A stretch of 64,000 nucleotides of DNA from Steroidobacter agaridevorans (GCF_009932555.1 NZ_BLJO01000006.1:556448-620447), one strand, 5' to 3'. Counted from the stretch's first letter, positions 1-9,562 are shown. A program made the numbers and translations. The notes: generated from the letters alone by a model not told the origin.

Positions 1-1742
1 TCGGCCGACAGCTGCATTCCTATGTCATCACCGACGCCATCCGTGATGACAAGGTGCTCAAGTTCAAGGTGGACTACAACGATGTACGCCCACGGTTCAA
101 GGCCATCGAAGGCGAACAGGACGAGCAAAAACTCAATGCGGCGGAAAACAAGCAGGCCTTGTTGCACCCTGACCGCATCCGCGAAGTTGCACACTACATC
201 TTGAACAACTTCCGGCGGAAAACTCACCGCCTGCGGACGGGCGGCAAGGGCTTCAATGCCCTGTTTGCCGTGAGCAGTGTAGATGCCGCCAAGCTGTATT
301 ACGAGGCGTTCAAAGCCCTGCAGAAAGACAGCGAAAAACCGCTAAAGATCGCCACCATTTTCTCGTTTGCCGCCAATGAAGAACAGGACGCGGTGGGCGA
401 TATTGCGGATGAGAGCTTTGAAGTTTCCGCCCTGAACAGCAGCGCCAAAGAGTTCTTGAGCGCAGCCATAGCCGACTATAACGCGCTGTTCAAAACCAAC
501 TTCGGCGTGGACAGCAAAGAGTTCGAGAACTACTACCGTGACCTGGCCCAGCGCGTCAGAAACCAGAATGTCGACTTGCTGATAGTAGTCGGCATGTTCC
601 TGACCGGTTTTGATGCCCCCACGCTGAATACCTTGTTTGTCGACAAGAATCTGCGTTACCACGGTCTGATTCAGGCCTATTCTCGTACCAACCGCATTCA
701 TGACGCCACCAAGACCTTTGGCAATATCGTCACCTTCCGCGACCTGGAGAAGGCGACAGTCGAAGCCATCATCCTGTTTGGTGACAAGAACACCAGGAAC
801 GTGGTGCTGGAAAAGAGCTACAAGGAATACATGGAAGGCTTCACCGACGTGCTCACCGGTGAAGCGCGACGCGGGTTCATGGATGTGGTGAGGGAATTGG
901 AGCAGCGTTTTCCAGATCCCGCGGAAATCGTCAGAGAGTCCGACAAAAAGGCGTTTGCCAAGTTGTTCGGCGAATATTTGCGCGTGGAGAACGTGCTGCA
1001 GAATTACGACGAATTCGCCAGCCTGAAAGCCTTGCAGGACATCGACCTGAGCGATCCTCAGGCCCTCGATGCCTTCAAGGCGCACCACTATTTGAGCGAC
1101 GATGATCTGGCAACACTGCAGGCCATCAGGATTCCCTCCGAGCGAAAGATTCAGGATTACCGTTCAGCCTATAACGACATCCGGGATTGGTTGCGCCGTC
1201 AAAAAGAAGGCAACGACAATGACCAGTCCACCATCGACTGGGATGACGTGGTGTTCGAGGTGGACCTGCTCAAGTCGCTGGAAATCAATCTTGATTACAT
1301 CCTGGAATTGATTTTCGAAAAAAACAAAAAAATAAAGGAAAAAGCTGCCCTGGTTGAAGATGTGCGCCGGGCGATTCGTTCCAGCCTCGGCAACCGCGCC
1401 AAAGAAGGCTTGCTGGTCGATTTCATCAACCAAACCGAACTGGATCGGCTTCGCGACAAGGCCAGCGTGATCGATGCCTTCTTCGCCTTTGCTCAAGCGG
1501 AACAACAGCGTGAGGCGCTGGAGCTCATCGATGCCGAGCACTTGAATCCCGAGGCGGCTAAGCGTTACATCACCACCTCGCTAAAACGGGAGTTCGCCAG
1601 CGATAATGGCACCGAGCTCAATGGCATTCTGCCCAAAATGAGCCCGCTGAATCCGCAGTACCTCACGAAAAAGCAAGGCGTTTTCCAGAAAATCGCTGCT
1701 TTCGTCGAAAAGTTCAAAGGCGTAGGTGGGCAGATCCAATGA
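1..1742 (+). CDS. hsdR: Type I restriction enzyme R subunit, C-terminal part (5' end outside window)
   Basis: The reading frame is open from the first full codon (base 3), so about 579 residues of a larger protein of usually about 1000 aa are visible and the true start lies upstream. Visible are the late superfamily-2 helicase motifs, including FLTGFDAP and the motif [10 protein letters not shown], followed by the long charged helical C-terminal region that contacts the HsdM/HsdS methyltransferase. The N-terminal nuclease and Walker A regions are outside the window. HsdR is the ATP-dependent translocase and nuclease of type I restriction. Nothing inside the visible part suggests a frameshift. 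hsdM and hsdS, if present, must lie upstream. Confidence 0.9.
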   Translation, partial: GRQLHSYVITDAIRDDKVLKFKVDYNDVRPRFKAIEGEQDEQKLNAAENKQALLHPDRIREVAHYILNNFRRKTHRLRTGGKGFNALFAVSSVDAAKLYYEAFKALQKDSEKPLKIATIFSFAANEEQDAVGDIADESFEVSALNSSAKEFLSAAIADYNALFKTNFGVDSKEFENYYRDLAQRVRNQNVDLLIVVGMFLTGFDAPTLNTLFVDKNLRYHGLIQAYSRTNRIHDATKTFGNIVTFRDLEKATVEAIILFGDKNTRNVVLEKSYKEYMEGFTDVLTGEARRGFMDVVRELEQRFPDPAEIVRESDKKAFAKLFGEYLRVENVLQNYDEFASLKALQDIDLSDPQALDAFKAHHYLSDDDLATLQAIRIPSERKIQDYRSAYNDIRDWLRRQKEGNDNDQSTIDWDDVVFEVDLLKSLEINLDYILELIFEKNKKIKEKAALVEDVRRAIRSSLGNRAKEGLLVDFINQTELDRLRDKASVIDAFFAFAQAEQQREALELIDAEHLNPEAAKRYITTSLKREFASDNGTELNGILPKMSPLNPQYLTKKQGVFQKIAAFVEKFKGVGGQIQ

Positions 1743-1902
1743 CAGGACATGCATCATCGAAGGCGGCATTCTCCAGTTTGAATCGGTCGAAACCGATGCC
1801 AAACATCTATGCATCGAGCATCCGGTCGGTAGGCCCAAGTTGGTGTCGCAGCTCTGGGTGCGTAGCCTAGAACGTATCGCTGAATCATTCGCTTGCGCGT
1901 AA
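1726..1902 (+). CDS. Small 58-aa ORF overlapping the hsdR 3' end
   Basis: A GTG at 1726 is preceded at a 5-nt spacing by AAAGG and opens a 58-codon frame ending at TAA 1900-1902. It overlaps the last 17 bases of hsdR. The peptide starts [14 protein letters not shown] and continues with a protein-like mix of hydrophobic and charged residues (for example [12 protein letters not shown] and [13 protein letters not shown]). The other frames across 1743-1902 look like noise. I do not recognise a family. It could be a genuine small gene translationally coupled to hsdR, or the remnant of a longer gene cut by rearrangement. Confidence 0.4.
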   Translation: MGRSNDRTCIIEGGILQFESVETDAKHLCIEHPVGRPKLVSQLWVRSLERIAESFACA

Positions 1903-1941
1903 AAGTCACGTTCTGCATCGGAAAGTAGCTCGGGCGGCCAT

Positions 1942-2322
1942 ATGCTCGGCCATCGCTCCTCCATCCCCGCCCCCATCGCCAGCGCACTTCGCGAAGTCTT
2001 CGGCGAATCTGTAGATCACGTTCGCGTCATCGAAAATTCCTTGTACGCACGCATGCACCTCGGTGCACGCGCGACGACAAGACGCGGTCGAATCTTGCTT
2101 CGCGGATCAGCGAAAGATTTCTGGAACGATCCCGAGCTGATCCTGCACGAGTACTTCCATGTGCTGCGACAGTGGCAGACCCGGCGGCTCACGATCTGGA
2201 GATATCTGCAGGAGTCAGCCAGAAACGGTTACTGGCATAACTGTTACGAAATCGAAGCGAGAGCGTTTGCGGCGGCGCACTTGCGTGCGCTGAACTTGCG
2301 ATTGCAAAAGTGGCAGGAATGA
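1942..2322 (+). CDS. Small HExxH-motif protein (metallopeptidase-like, DUF4157-type)
   Basis: This 126-aa protein carries a [13 protein letters not shown] segment, an HExxH zinc-binding motif, followed about 35 residues later by [11 protein letters not shown]. The downstream acidic residue is a plausible third zinc ligand. This arrangement resembles the short DUF4157 (eCIS-core) and related minimal gluzincin domains, often found in toxin or injection-system contexts. No signal peptide is visible. The start at 1942 has only a weak ribosome site. Catalysis is inferred from the motif alone. The substrate is unknown. Confidence 0.6.
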   Translation: MLGHRSSIPAPIASALREVFGESVDHVRVIENSLYARMHLGARATTRRGRILLRGSAKDFWNDPELILHEYFHVLRQWQTRRLTIWRYLQESARNGYWHNCYEIEARAFAAAHLRALNLRLQKWQE

Positions 2323-2380
2323 GCGGAGGATTGCGTTAGTTACCTTCGACCGGCACTGAAGTTCGGAGATGGAGGTTACG

Positions 2381-3466
2381 ATGCAATCGTTCAGAACAAT
2401 TCCTACGCGCGCCCTTCTGGCAGGCGCCCTCGCCGCGATTCTGAGCAATGCGGCGCAGGCCGACGTAATCATCACCGAGCGCATGAGTATCAGCGGCGCC
2501 GGGATGATGAAGATGGCCAACATGAACGGCACGACGACCACGTCGATCTCGGGCCAGCGAGCTCGCACCGACAGCAACTTGCAGTTCGAATCCGGCCTGA
2601 TGCGAACCTTCGCGCGCGGTATCGGCGACTCCACCGAGATCGTTCGGTTGGATCAGGACAAGATGTATTCGGTCAACGACAAGCAGAAGACCTATACCGA
2701 AACCACCTTCGCCGAGACCCGAGCTCAGATGGAGAAAGTCTCGCAGCAGATGCAGGAGGCGCAGGCGGCGCAGCAACGCGGAACCTCGGGGGTCGATGAC
2801 TCACAGTGCGAATGGTCCGAACCGAAGGGTGAGGTCATCCGCTCTGGCGAGAAAGCCGCCATCGCTGGCTATCAAGCCGAGCGAGTAACGGTCACCGCGA
2901 CGCAATCGTGCAAGGACAAGAAGACGGGGCAGGTTTGCGATTTCGGCCTGGTGCTCGATCAGTGGGTCGCGCCCGATTTCAAGGCGTCCGAAGAAGCGCA
3001 AGCGTATCAGCTGGCCTTCGCACAGAAGATGGGCCTGGCGACTTCGGGTTCGCGTGATTTCGCCGAGCGCGCCGAGTCCATGTTCGGGCGCTACCAAGGC
3101 CTGTGGGGCGAAGTCTCGAACAAGATGCGCGATGTGAAAGGCTACCCGGTCAAGTTGAGTTTCGGTCTGGGCGTGGGCGGCCCGCAGTGCCAAAGCACTC
3201 AGGAGATGCAAGCCGGCGGTCAACAGCCAAGCACGGCTTCGCCGGCGAGTCTTGGCGAGGCACTGGGCGGCGCGTTTGGCGGAATGTTCGGAAAGAAGAA
3301 GGCCGCGCCCGCACCCGAAGCGGCAGCGCCACCCGCGCAACTGCCGGGCGGCCTCTTCTCTTTGATGGGAATGAGCACCGAGCTCGTGTCCGTCAGCACG
3401 GACAAGGTGGATCCGCAGTCCTTCGAGCCGCCGGCGGGCTACAAGAAAGTCGCCGCCGGCCAATAA
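2381..3466 (+). CDS. Exported protein, DUF4412-like
   Basis: The start at 2381 is chosen because GGAGG lies 5-10 bases upstream and because it gives a clean Sec signal peptide (TRALLAGALAAILSNAAQA, cleavage near residue 28). An in-frame ATG at 2369 would hide this. The mature protein has a beta-rich region with repeated polar segments (MSVNDKQ, TYTETTF), a Cys-containing middle (DDSQCEW, SCKDKK, GQVCDF) and a Gly/Ala/Pro-rich stretch before the C-terminus. The pattern resembles DUF4412-type periplasmic proteins of unknown function. It converges with the cytochrome gene 10 bases downstream. Confidence 0.65.
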   Translation: MQSFRTIPTRALLAGALAAILSNAAQADVIITERMSISGAGMMKMANMNGTTTTSISGQRARTDSNLQFESGLMRTFARGIGDSTEIVRLDQDKMYSVNDKQKTYTETTFAETRAQMEKVSQQMQEAQAAQQRGTSGVDDSQCEWSEPKGEVIRSGEKAAIAGYQAERVTVTATQSCKDKKTGQVCDFGLVLDQWVAPDFKASEEAQAYQLAFAQKMGLATSGSRDFAERAESMFGRYQGLWGEVSNKMRDVKGYPVKLSFGLGVGGPQCQSTQEMQAGGQQPSTASPASLGEALGGAFGGMFGKKKAAPAPEAAAPPAQLPGGLFSLMGMSTELVSVSTDKVDPQSFEPPAGYKKVAAGQ

Positions 3467-3476
3467 CGGACGCCGA

Positions 3477-4382
3477 TCAGCGAGTGCCGGACGCCTTGGG
3501 CTGCAGGGTCTTCAAGAACCCGAACAGCGCATCGAGTTCGGCATCGCTCATCGCTCGCAGACTTTCGAAAGGCATCACGCCGATGCTGCTGCCATCCGCG
3601 CGTTTGCCTGTCCGCATCATCTCGCGGAACTGTTCGAGAGAAGCGTAACGAGTCGTCATCGCGCTGTCCGGCGAGGCAGTGAGATTCGCCGCCGCAGGCC
3701 AGGTGGGCGGAGCCCCCGGAATCGGGCCGCCGGCAAAGCCCTGGCCATGACAGCCGATGCAAGTCTTCGAGATGTACTCGCCCTGCGCGTGCTGATCGTC
3801 CGGCACCCGCTTCGGCGCGGCTTTGGTGTGATCGATCTTCTCCGACGAATCCTGGGCGATGCCGGCGACATATAACGCTTTGACCAGCAGCGGGATGCGC
3901 ATCTCCGCCTTGCGCTCGGCCGACGGCGGCATCGAGCGAATGTAGCTGACCAGCGCCGCCACATCCTCGTCGGCCATCTGAGCGTAATCCTCGCTCGGCA
4001 TGACGAATATCGGCGTGCGGTCGGGCGTCAAGCCGTGTCGGAGGAGTGCGACCCAATCGGTATCGGTGTAATCCGCGGCCGCCCCGCCGCCGCCGCGAGT
4101 GATGTTCGGCGAGGAAATATACAAACCGGTGCTCGGATCGTCGATCACCGTCTTGCCTTCGCCGCGAGTGCCGTGACATTCCGTGCAGCCACGCGTCTGG
4201 AAGAGATATTCACCGCGCTCCAGGTTGGGATTGAGGGAAGCGAAGTTCACCGATGCAATCGGCACGTCGACCACCCGATTCATCTTGCGTTCGCTGAGCA
4301 CCACTGCTGCGCCGGCCACAATAGCGGCACCGGCCGCCAGCAGCGCCAACGAGCCCCCGACAATTTTGATGAGCTTGTTCAT
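3477..4382 (-). CDS. Membrane-anchored di-heme cytochrome c
   Basis: The 301-aa protein starts with an uncleaved-looking hydrophobic segment (residues about 7-29, SLALLAAGAAIVAGAAVVL) and carries two CxxCH heme sites, CTECHGTRGEG and CIGCHGQGFAGG, each followed by a typical cytochrome c fold with Met ligands available further on. This suggests an electron-transfer protein on the periplasmic face of the inner membrane. The architecture resembles the cytochrome subunits of periplasmic dehydrogenases, but no dehydrogenase gene adjoins it, so its partner is unknown. Confidence 0.85.
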   Translation of the reverse strand: MNKLIKIVGGSLALLAAGAAIVAGAAVVLSERKMNRVVDVPIASVNFASLNPNLERGEYLFQTRGCTECHGTRGEGKTVIDDPSTGLYISSPNITRGGGGAAADYTDTDWVALLRHGLTPDRTPIFVMPSEDYAQMADEDVAALVSYIRSMPPSAERKAEMRIPLLVKALYVAGIAQDSSEKIDHTKAAPKRVPDDQHAQGEYISKTCIGCHGQGFAGGPIPGAPPTWPAAANLTASPDSAMTTRYASLEQFREMMRTGKRADGSSIGVMPFESLRAMSDAELDALFGFLKTLQPKASGTR

Positions 4383-4605
4383 GGCGGCGTATTCTGCATA
4401 TCGAAGGCTGGATTACAGCGTACCAACGGGCAGCGGGCACCGGCCCTGAAGAGCCATGCCCGGTGCTCACTTTCGCCAGGGGCGGGCTACACTTCCGGCA
4501 GCTGACATGGCCAAGCATCAGTCCAAAAAATTGCACAGCAAGAGGCGGGAATCTTCCGAGCCGGCCGCACGCAAAACTGCGACCCAGGCAAAGAGGAGAA
4601 CCGCC

Positions 4606-5676
4606 ATGTCGAATGCCAAAGACGAGGAGTTGTGGAGCGCCGTGCAGGGCCGTGACGCCAGCCGCGACGGTGAGTTTTTCTATGGCGTCATGACCACCGG
4701 CGTGTATTGCCGGCCCTCGTGCAATTCGCGCCGGCCATTGCGCAAGAACGTTCGTTTCTTTACGACCCCCGAAGAAGCGGAGCGCGCTGGGTTGCGACCC
4801 TGCAAGCGTTGTCGCCCGACCGGCGCGTCGGCAAATGTGCTGAATCAAGTGGTGCACGAGTTGGCCCGGCAAATCGACGCCGCGCCGGACAGCAAGCTCA
4901 GCCTGGAGCAACTCGCCAAGCGTTCCGGCTACAGCCCGTTCCATCTGCAGCGGAGCTTCAAGGCCATCATGGGCAGCAGCCCGAAGGAATATCAGACGGC
5001 CGCGCGCGTTCGCATGCTCAAGAAGGAGCTCCGCAACGAAGCGCCCGTCGCCGATGCGATCTATCAAGCCGGCTTCGGTTCCGGCAGCCGCGTCTACGAG
5101 AAGGCGGATGGCCAGCTCGGCATGACGCCGAGTGAATATCGCAGCGGTGGCAAAGGGCTGACCATCTCCTATGCCAGCGGCCAGACGCCGCTGGGCTTGA
5201 TGATGATCGGCGCCACCGATCGCGGCATTTGTTTCCTGCAGTTTGGCGATAGCGATCAGGCTCTGCTCGACGATTTGCGGCTGCAATTCGCCGCCGCTAC
5301 CGTGCAGCCGATGCCGGACAGCTCGCGCACCGAGTTCGAGTCATGGATGGGCGCGCTCAATCGGCACCTCCGAGGCCTCGAGCCGCGATTGGACCTGCCG
5401 CTGGACGTGCGAGGGACGGCGTTCCAACTGATCGTGTGGCGCTACTTGCAGAAGGTGCCGTATGGCGAAGTCCGGTCATATGCGGAAGTCGCGGCGGCTA
5501 TCGGCAAACCCAGCGCGGCGCGAGCGGTTGCGAAGGCGTGCGCCACCAATTCAGTGGCGCTGTTGATTCCGTGTCATCGCGTCGTGCGCGGGACGGGCGA
5601 GCTGGGCGGTTATCGCTGGGGCATGCAGCGCAAGCGGGTGTTGCTCGATACCGAACGTGCGGCGAGCAAGCGGTGA
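4606..5676 (+). CDS. ada: Ada: methylated-DNA repair protein and transcriptional activator
   Basis: This 356-aa protein matches the length of E. coli Ada (354). The start at 4606 has an AGGAG site. Frame-extended ATGs at 4456 and 4507 would add a basic tail of unlikely value. Domains in order: zinc-binding methyl-phosphotriester acceptor domain with C35, C39, C66 and C69; AraC-type helix-turn-helix region (about residues 75-180); O6-methylguanine methyltransferase with the active-site PCHRV (Cys323). Ada repairs alkylated DNA and, once methylated at C35, activates its own regulon. All key cysteines are present. It is divergent from the cytochrome gene. Confidence 0.95.
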   Translation: MSNAKDEELWSAVQGRDASRDGEFFYGVMTTGVYCRPSCNSRRPLRKNVRFFTTPEEAERAGLRPCKRCRPTGASANVLNQVVHELARQIDAAPDSKLSLEQLAKRSGYSPFHLQRSFKAIMGSSPKEYQTAARVRMLKKELRNEAPVADAIYQAGFGSGSRVYEKADGQLGMTPSEYRSGGKGLTISYASGQTPLGLMMIGATDRGICFLQFGDSDQALLDDLRLQFAAATVQPMPDSSRTEFESWMGALNRHLRGLEPRLDLPLDVRGTAFQLIVWRYLQKVPYGEVRSYAEVAAAIGKPSAARAVAKACATNSVALLIPCHRVVRGTGELGGYRWGMQRKRVLLDTERAASKR

Positions 5677-5769
5677 GCGGCAGTTCACATCTTCGGGCCC
5701 CATCCTTGCGCACTCGCCTCTCGTGCTGATAATGAGCGCGCATGCGACGAGCATGCTGCGGGAGGCGGT

Positions 5770-6618
5770 ATGTGCCTGGGATGTTTAGACGAAGATGAGC
5801 CACCAGCAACGCGACGGGAGTTCCTTGCTACGGCTCTGCAATTGACCGCTGCGTCGGCGCTCGGCGCGACGGCGGTGGCCGATGCCGCCGCTCGAGTGTG
5901 GGACATCGAGGCACGCGGCCTCACCGTCGACAACGCCGGAACGCTGTTGCCAGCGTACGTCGCGACTCCGATGGGCGCGGACAACCGCACCACTGTCGTC
6001 ATCCTTCACGACAGCCCGGGTATTCCCAAGGAACTGCAAGAGATGGCGCGCGAGGTCGCGCGGACTGGATACGTCGCGCTGATCGTCGACTGCGCCGAGC
6101 GCGGTACCGCCAAGATTTCCACTCATCCCGACGCGATGCTGAGCGAGGCCTTCAGCCGCGATGTCCAGAGCGACGTGCGCGCCGGCATCGTAACGTTGAA
6201 TGGCAATATGCCGAACGCGAATCCTGTCGTGATTGTGGGATTCGGCTCGGCGGGTTACACGGCGTTACGGATGGCGCTGAACGATCCGCTCGGCGTGGTG
6301 GGCGTGATCGCCATGTACACACCCATCGAATCCGCCGAAAAATCCCAGACCGATCCCCGGCCGGACTTGATTACGTTGCTGGCGCGCTTGAATGTGCCGG
6401 TTCAGTTTCACGCCGGCACCGCGGATCCGGCCATCTCCCGCGAGCAACTGAATTGGCTGGGGCGCTTCGTCGCGGTCGAGCCGGACCGGCGCGAGCTCTA
6501 TTTATATGGAGGCGCCGGTCCGGGCTTTTACCAATCCTCGTCGCCGCACTTCGACAAGGGTTATCAAATGCTGGCGAGGAAGCGCTGGCAAGAATTCCTC
6601 GCCAAGCGCTTCAGCTAG
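5770..6618 (+). CDS. Tat-exported dienelactone-hydrolase-like protein, probably not a classical hydrolase
   Basis: This 282-aa protein has a GGGAGG ribosome site and a twin-arginine signal (TRREFLAT, residues 14-21), so export in folded form is likely. The alpha/beta hydrolase core is clear (VVILHDSPGIP oxyanion region, FHAGTADP acidic loop with Asp219). Two catalytic positions are altered by comparison with the family. The nucleophile elbow, GYCxGG in relatives, reads GFGSAG with Gly159 in the Cys place and Ser160 beside it. The catalytic His of the usual GAxHGF reads GAGPGF (Pro251). It may be a non-catalytic or re-wired member. It converges with the amidohydrolase gene. Confidence 0.75.
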   Translation: MCLGCLDEDEPPATRREFLATALQLTAASALGATAVADAAARVWDIEARGLTVDNAGTLLPAYVATPMGADNRTTVVILHDSPGIPKELQEMAREVARTGYVALIVDCAERGTAKISTHPDAMLSEAFSRDVQSDVRAGIVTLNGNMPNANPVVIVGFGSAGYTALRMALNDPLGVVGVIAMYTPIESAEKSQTDPRPDLITLLARLNVPVQFHAGTADPAISREQLNWLGRFVAVEPDRRELYLYGGAGPGFYQSSSPHFDKGYQMLARKRWQEFLAKRFS

Positions 6619-6630
6619 AGCAGTGCCTCG

Positions 6631-7920
6631 TTACGGCTGCTTCACCACCACGCCGTGTTTCATCACGAACACGGGCTGTTCCGTCGCGGCGATGTTGTTC
6701 AACACATTGCCTTTGACGGCGACGATGTCGGCGATCTTGCCCGCTTCCAGCGTGCCCACCTGATCGGCAATGCCCAGCAACCTGGCTGATTCACGGGTGC
6801 CGGAGATCAGCGCCGCGGCCGGCTGCATGCCGATGTCCGTCAGCAACTTGAACTCCTTCGCGTTCATGCCGTGAGGCGACACCCCCGAATCGGTGCCGAA
6901 CGCGATCGGCACGCCAATCTTCATCGCCGAGCGGAACATGCGCTCGTGCTCATGCAGAGTCGCGCGGGCCTTGGCTGCAATCGCCGGTGGGAACTTGTCG
7001 GCCACCTGGTTCACCCACCAGACCGCCAACCGTGTCGGCACCAGGTAAGTGCCCTTGGCTTTCATCAGCTTCAGCGTCTCATCGCTGAGGAAGCTGCCGT
7101 GCTCGATGGAATCCACACCGGCTTCGACGGCCTGACGGGCAGCGAGATCGCCGTGCGCGTGCGCGGCCACTTTCCTCTTCCACGCGTGAGCTTCCGACAT
7201 GATCGCGTTCAGTTCGTCGGGCGTGAGCTGCGGCACATCCACCGGGTCGGCTTCCGAAAGCACGCCGCCGGACGAGCAGATCTTGATCACGTCAGCGCCC
7301 CACTTCAGCTGATAGCGCACGGCCGCGCGGCACTCGTCGGCGCCATTGCACACACCGTCCATCACGCCCAGCGGCGCGATGCGATCGGGCGGGAACGGAC
7401 CCTGATCGCAGTGACCGCCTGTGGAGCCCACCGAGTGGACCGCCGTCAGAATCGTCGGGCCCGGCGTCAAGCCGGCGTTGACGGCATTCCGCAAACCGAC
7501 GTCGACAAACTCACCCGCGCCCACATTGCGCACGGTGGTGAAGCCGGCTTCGATGGTGCGCTTTGCATAGGTCGCGGCGTAGAAGGACTGCTCGGCGGCG
7601 AACCGATACATGTCCGCATGGAAGCCCTTGTAGAAATCGTCGTGACCTTCGTTCGTGATGTGCGTGTGAGCATCGATGAAGCCCGGCAGCAGCGTCGCAT
7701 CGCCGAGATCGATCACCTTCGCATTGGCCGGCGCGGCCTGTGAGCCGAGCGCTTTGATCTTGTCGCCTTCCACGAGCACGGCGCCGCCGTTCGTGAGGTT
7801 GCCCGACTTGCTATCGAACAGATAAGCCGCCTTCAGCACGATGGGCTGAGTGGGCTCGGCGGCTTGCGCCGAACCGACGACGGCAGCCAATCCCAACGCC
7901 AACTTCACTGCTAAACGCAT
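6631..7920 (-). CDS. Exported amidohydrolase family protein
   Basis: The start at 7920 is preferred over the in-frame ATG at 7962 because it follows GGAGG and begins a clean signal peptide (MRLAVKLALGLAAVVGSAQA). The 429-aa protein has the amidohydrolase metal-site motifs in order: DAHTHI, a central KICSSGG region (likely carboxylated Lys), HAHGD, EHGSF and FGTDSG. The pattern is that of the Xaa-Pro-dipeptidase/imidazolonepropionase-like group, which hydrolyses small amides or dipeptides with one or two metal ions. The periplasmic location follows from the signal peptide. The substrate cannot be read from the sequence. Confidence 0.88.
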   Translation of the reverse strand: MRLAVKLALGLAAVVGSAQAAEPTQPIVLKAAYLFDSKSGNLTNGGAVLVEGDKIKALGSQAAPANAKVIDLGDATLLPGFIDAHTHITNEGHDDFYKGFHADMYRFAAEQSFYAATYAKRTIEAGFTTVRNVGAGEFVDVGLRNAVNAGLTPGPTILTAVHSVGSTGGHCDQGPFPPDRIAPLGVMDGVCNGADECRAAVRYQLKWGADVIKICSSGGVLSEADPVDVPQLTPDELNAIMSEAHAWKRKVAAHAHGDLAARQAVEAGVDSIEHGSFLSDETLKLMKAKGTYLVPTRLAVWWVNQVADKFPPAIAAKARATLHEHERMFRSAMKIGVPIAFGTDSGVSPHGMNAKEFKLLTDIGMQPAAALISGTRESARLLGIADQVGTLEAGKIADIVAVKGNVLNNIAATEQPVFVMKHGVVVKQP

Positions 7921-8071
7921 CGCGTCCTCCCGTCTTTTGGTGCTGTGACGATACCCGTTCATGCTCTAAAGGCAAACAGCACGGCTATTTCTCGACGAAC
8001 GCGCATGTATTTGGCGTTTTTCGCCAGGCCCACGCAATTACTGTGTCGCCACCAACCCGTGGAGACCTGCA

Positions 8072-8365
8072 ATGGATAGCAAACGCATCAAGTCGATGGC
8101 GCACTCGCGCAATGCACAGCGCGGCCAGGGAATGAGCGAATACATCATCATCACCGCACTCGTGGCGGTAGCCGGCATCGGCTTGTTCGCAGCGTTCGGC
8201 GATGTACTGCAAAACCAAATGGCCGGCATGAGTCGCGAGATGGCGGGCCAGTCGGCCACACAAGACATCACCGACGCACAGGCCTCCGCGACGACTGCTC
8301 AGAACCGCGCGGCTCAGGCAGACAGCCTCTCCACTTACAACCAGCAAACCAATGCGGCTCAGTAA
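8072..8365 (+). CDS. flp: Flp-type class III pilin with extended polar tail
   Basis: This 97-aa protein has the Flp prepilin signature: basic leader, then RG at 17-18 followed by QGMSEY, placing Glu at +5 and Tyr at +6 from a cut after Gly18, then a hydrophobic segment ITALVAVAGIGLFAAF. Flp pilins are normally 50-70 aa. Here about 40 Gln/Ala/Thr-rich residues follow the membrane helix, which is unusual. It would be the major pilin of the Tad system encoded downstream. The leader-peptidase gene is not in the window. First gene of the Tad locus; it overlaps the next gene by 14 bases. Confidence 0.85.
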   Translation: MDSKRIKSMAHSRNAQRGQGMSEYIIITALVAVAGIGLFAAFGDVLQNQMAGMSREMAGQSATQDITDAQASATTAQNRAAQADSLSTYNQQTNAAQ

Positions 8366-9560
8366 CCGTCATCGCGGGCAGGTCGCGCCGGTCGCGCTGT
8401 TCGGTGTGCTCATCAGCAGTGCCGTGCTGGCTGTGATGTTCAACACCGGGCAGAAGGTCACGGAACGATCGCAGGTCGCTAACGCCGCGGATGCCGCGGC
8501 GTACAGCGGTGCGGTATGGACCGCACGCCATCTCAACTTCATCGCCTATGCGAATCGAGCCATGGTCGCCAATCACGTCGCCGTCGGGCACTTCATCTCC
8601 TATGTGAGCTGGGTGCGATACATCAACGACTCGATCGAGGCGATCGACCGGGTCACCCAGTGGATTCCATACGTGGGCCAGTACGTGGACCTGGCCGAGC
8701 AGATTTCCGCTCAGGTCCGTGACGCGACCGAGCAAGCAGCGGAGATCACGGTTCCGGCCCTCGACGCGTGGAATGCAAACATCCGCGCCGCGCAGGCGGA
8801 AGCCCATGCTTCGCTCGCGTTTCGCAACGTGCAGAATCTGATGGAGCAGACGGGCCGCACATACGACCTGCACATTCGCATCAATGACGGCGATGCTCTA
8901 TCGCGCATGCCGGACGAGCTGCAGCCGCTGCTCGAAGCCCAACTGATGACGCAATCGGCAGCGATACCCGCGTTCATTCAGCGCTACACCGCCAGCCGCG
9001 ATAGCAACTCCATGCAGCAGCTGGTAAATGCGAGCCTGCGCGGCAACGCCGATCTGCAGCGTTGGATCGTCGGTGAGCGCGGCTGGCGAGAGAACCTGCT
9101 CGCGGTTCAGCTGCGCAAGCGCGGAGCCACTGCGGTCAACCAGAACGCAAGCTTGGCGGACTGGCGCGCGGAAGATCAGCTGCAGATTCGCACTCGGGGT
9201 GTGTTCGGCTGGCGCAGCTGGCAACGAATCGGCGATCGAGTCAGTACCGCGACCGCGCGTGAGTTCGACTCGGACTATTCAGGCGTGCCGGCCTATTACA
9301 ACGTTGCCGGGTCGCCTGGCGACACCTCGCTTCGCATCGCCGCGATTGCGACCAAGGCCCAGACAACCGTCGCGACCGTGGATCTGCTCGGCATGACTGC
9401 GACGGCTCAACCGTTGGCCGTTGCCGCCGTGGCTCGCGTGGAGTTTCGACGGCCGCGCGGCTCGGCTTTCGCGTCATTAGGCGAGCGCCGGCACGAGTAC
9501 GCCAATCTGTTCAATCCGTTCTGGGAAGCGAAGCTCGCCCCCGTCACCTGGAGCTTTTGA
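8352..9560 (+). CDS. TadG-like Flp pilus assembly protein
   Basis: This 402-aa protein begins with a short basic stretch and a single membrane helix (GQVAPVALFGVLISSAVLAVMF), followed by QVANAADAAAYSGA, the hallmark of TadG-type (TadE/G-like, DUF2134) proteins. Most of the chain would be periplasmic. Unlike the flanking pseudopilins it lacks the Glu at +5, as is usual for TadG. It starts inside the Flp gene (14-base overlap) and is followed almost immediately by the TadE-like gene, so all three are probably co-translated. Confidence 0.75.
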   Translation: MRLSNRHRGQVAPVALFGVLISSAVLAVMFNTGQKVTERSQVANAADAAAYSGAVWTARHLNFIAYANRAMVANHVAVGHFISYVSWVRYINDSIEAIDRVTQWIPYVGQYVDLAEQISAQVRDATEQAAEITVPALDAWNANIRAAQAEAHASLAFRNVQNLMEQTGRTYDLHIRINDGDALSRMPDELQPLLEAQLMTQSAAIPAFIQRYTASRDSNSMQQLVNASLRGNADLQRWIVGERGWRENLLAVQLRKRGATAVNQNASLADWRAEDQLQIRTRGVFGWRSWQRIGDRVSTATAREFDSDYSGVPAYYNVAGSPGDTSLRIAAIATKAQTTVATVDLLGMTATAQPLAVAAVARVEFRRPRGSAFASLGERRHEYANLFNPFWEAKLAPVTWSF

Positions 9561-9562
9561 TC

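Noticed and set aside
4465..4493. Possible ada promoter (TACACT at 4488)
   Set aside because: The -10 is good but no credible -35 lies at the right spacing and no Ada box was recognised.
8012..8026. TGGCG-TTTTT-CGCCA hairpin before the Flp gene
   Set aside because: Only a 5-bp stem, too weak to call an operator or terminator without comparison to relatives.
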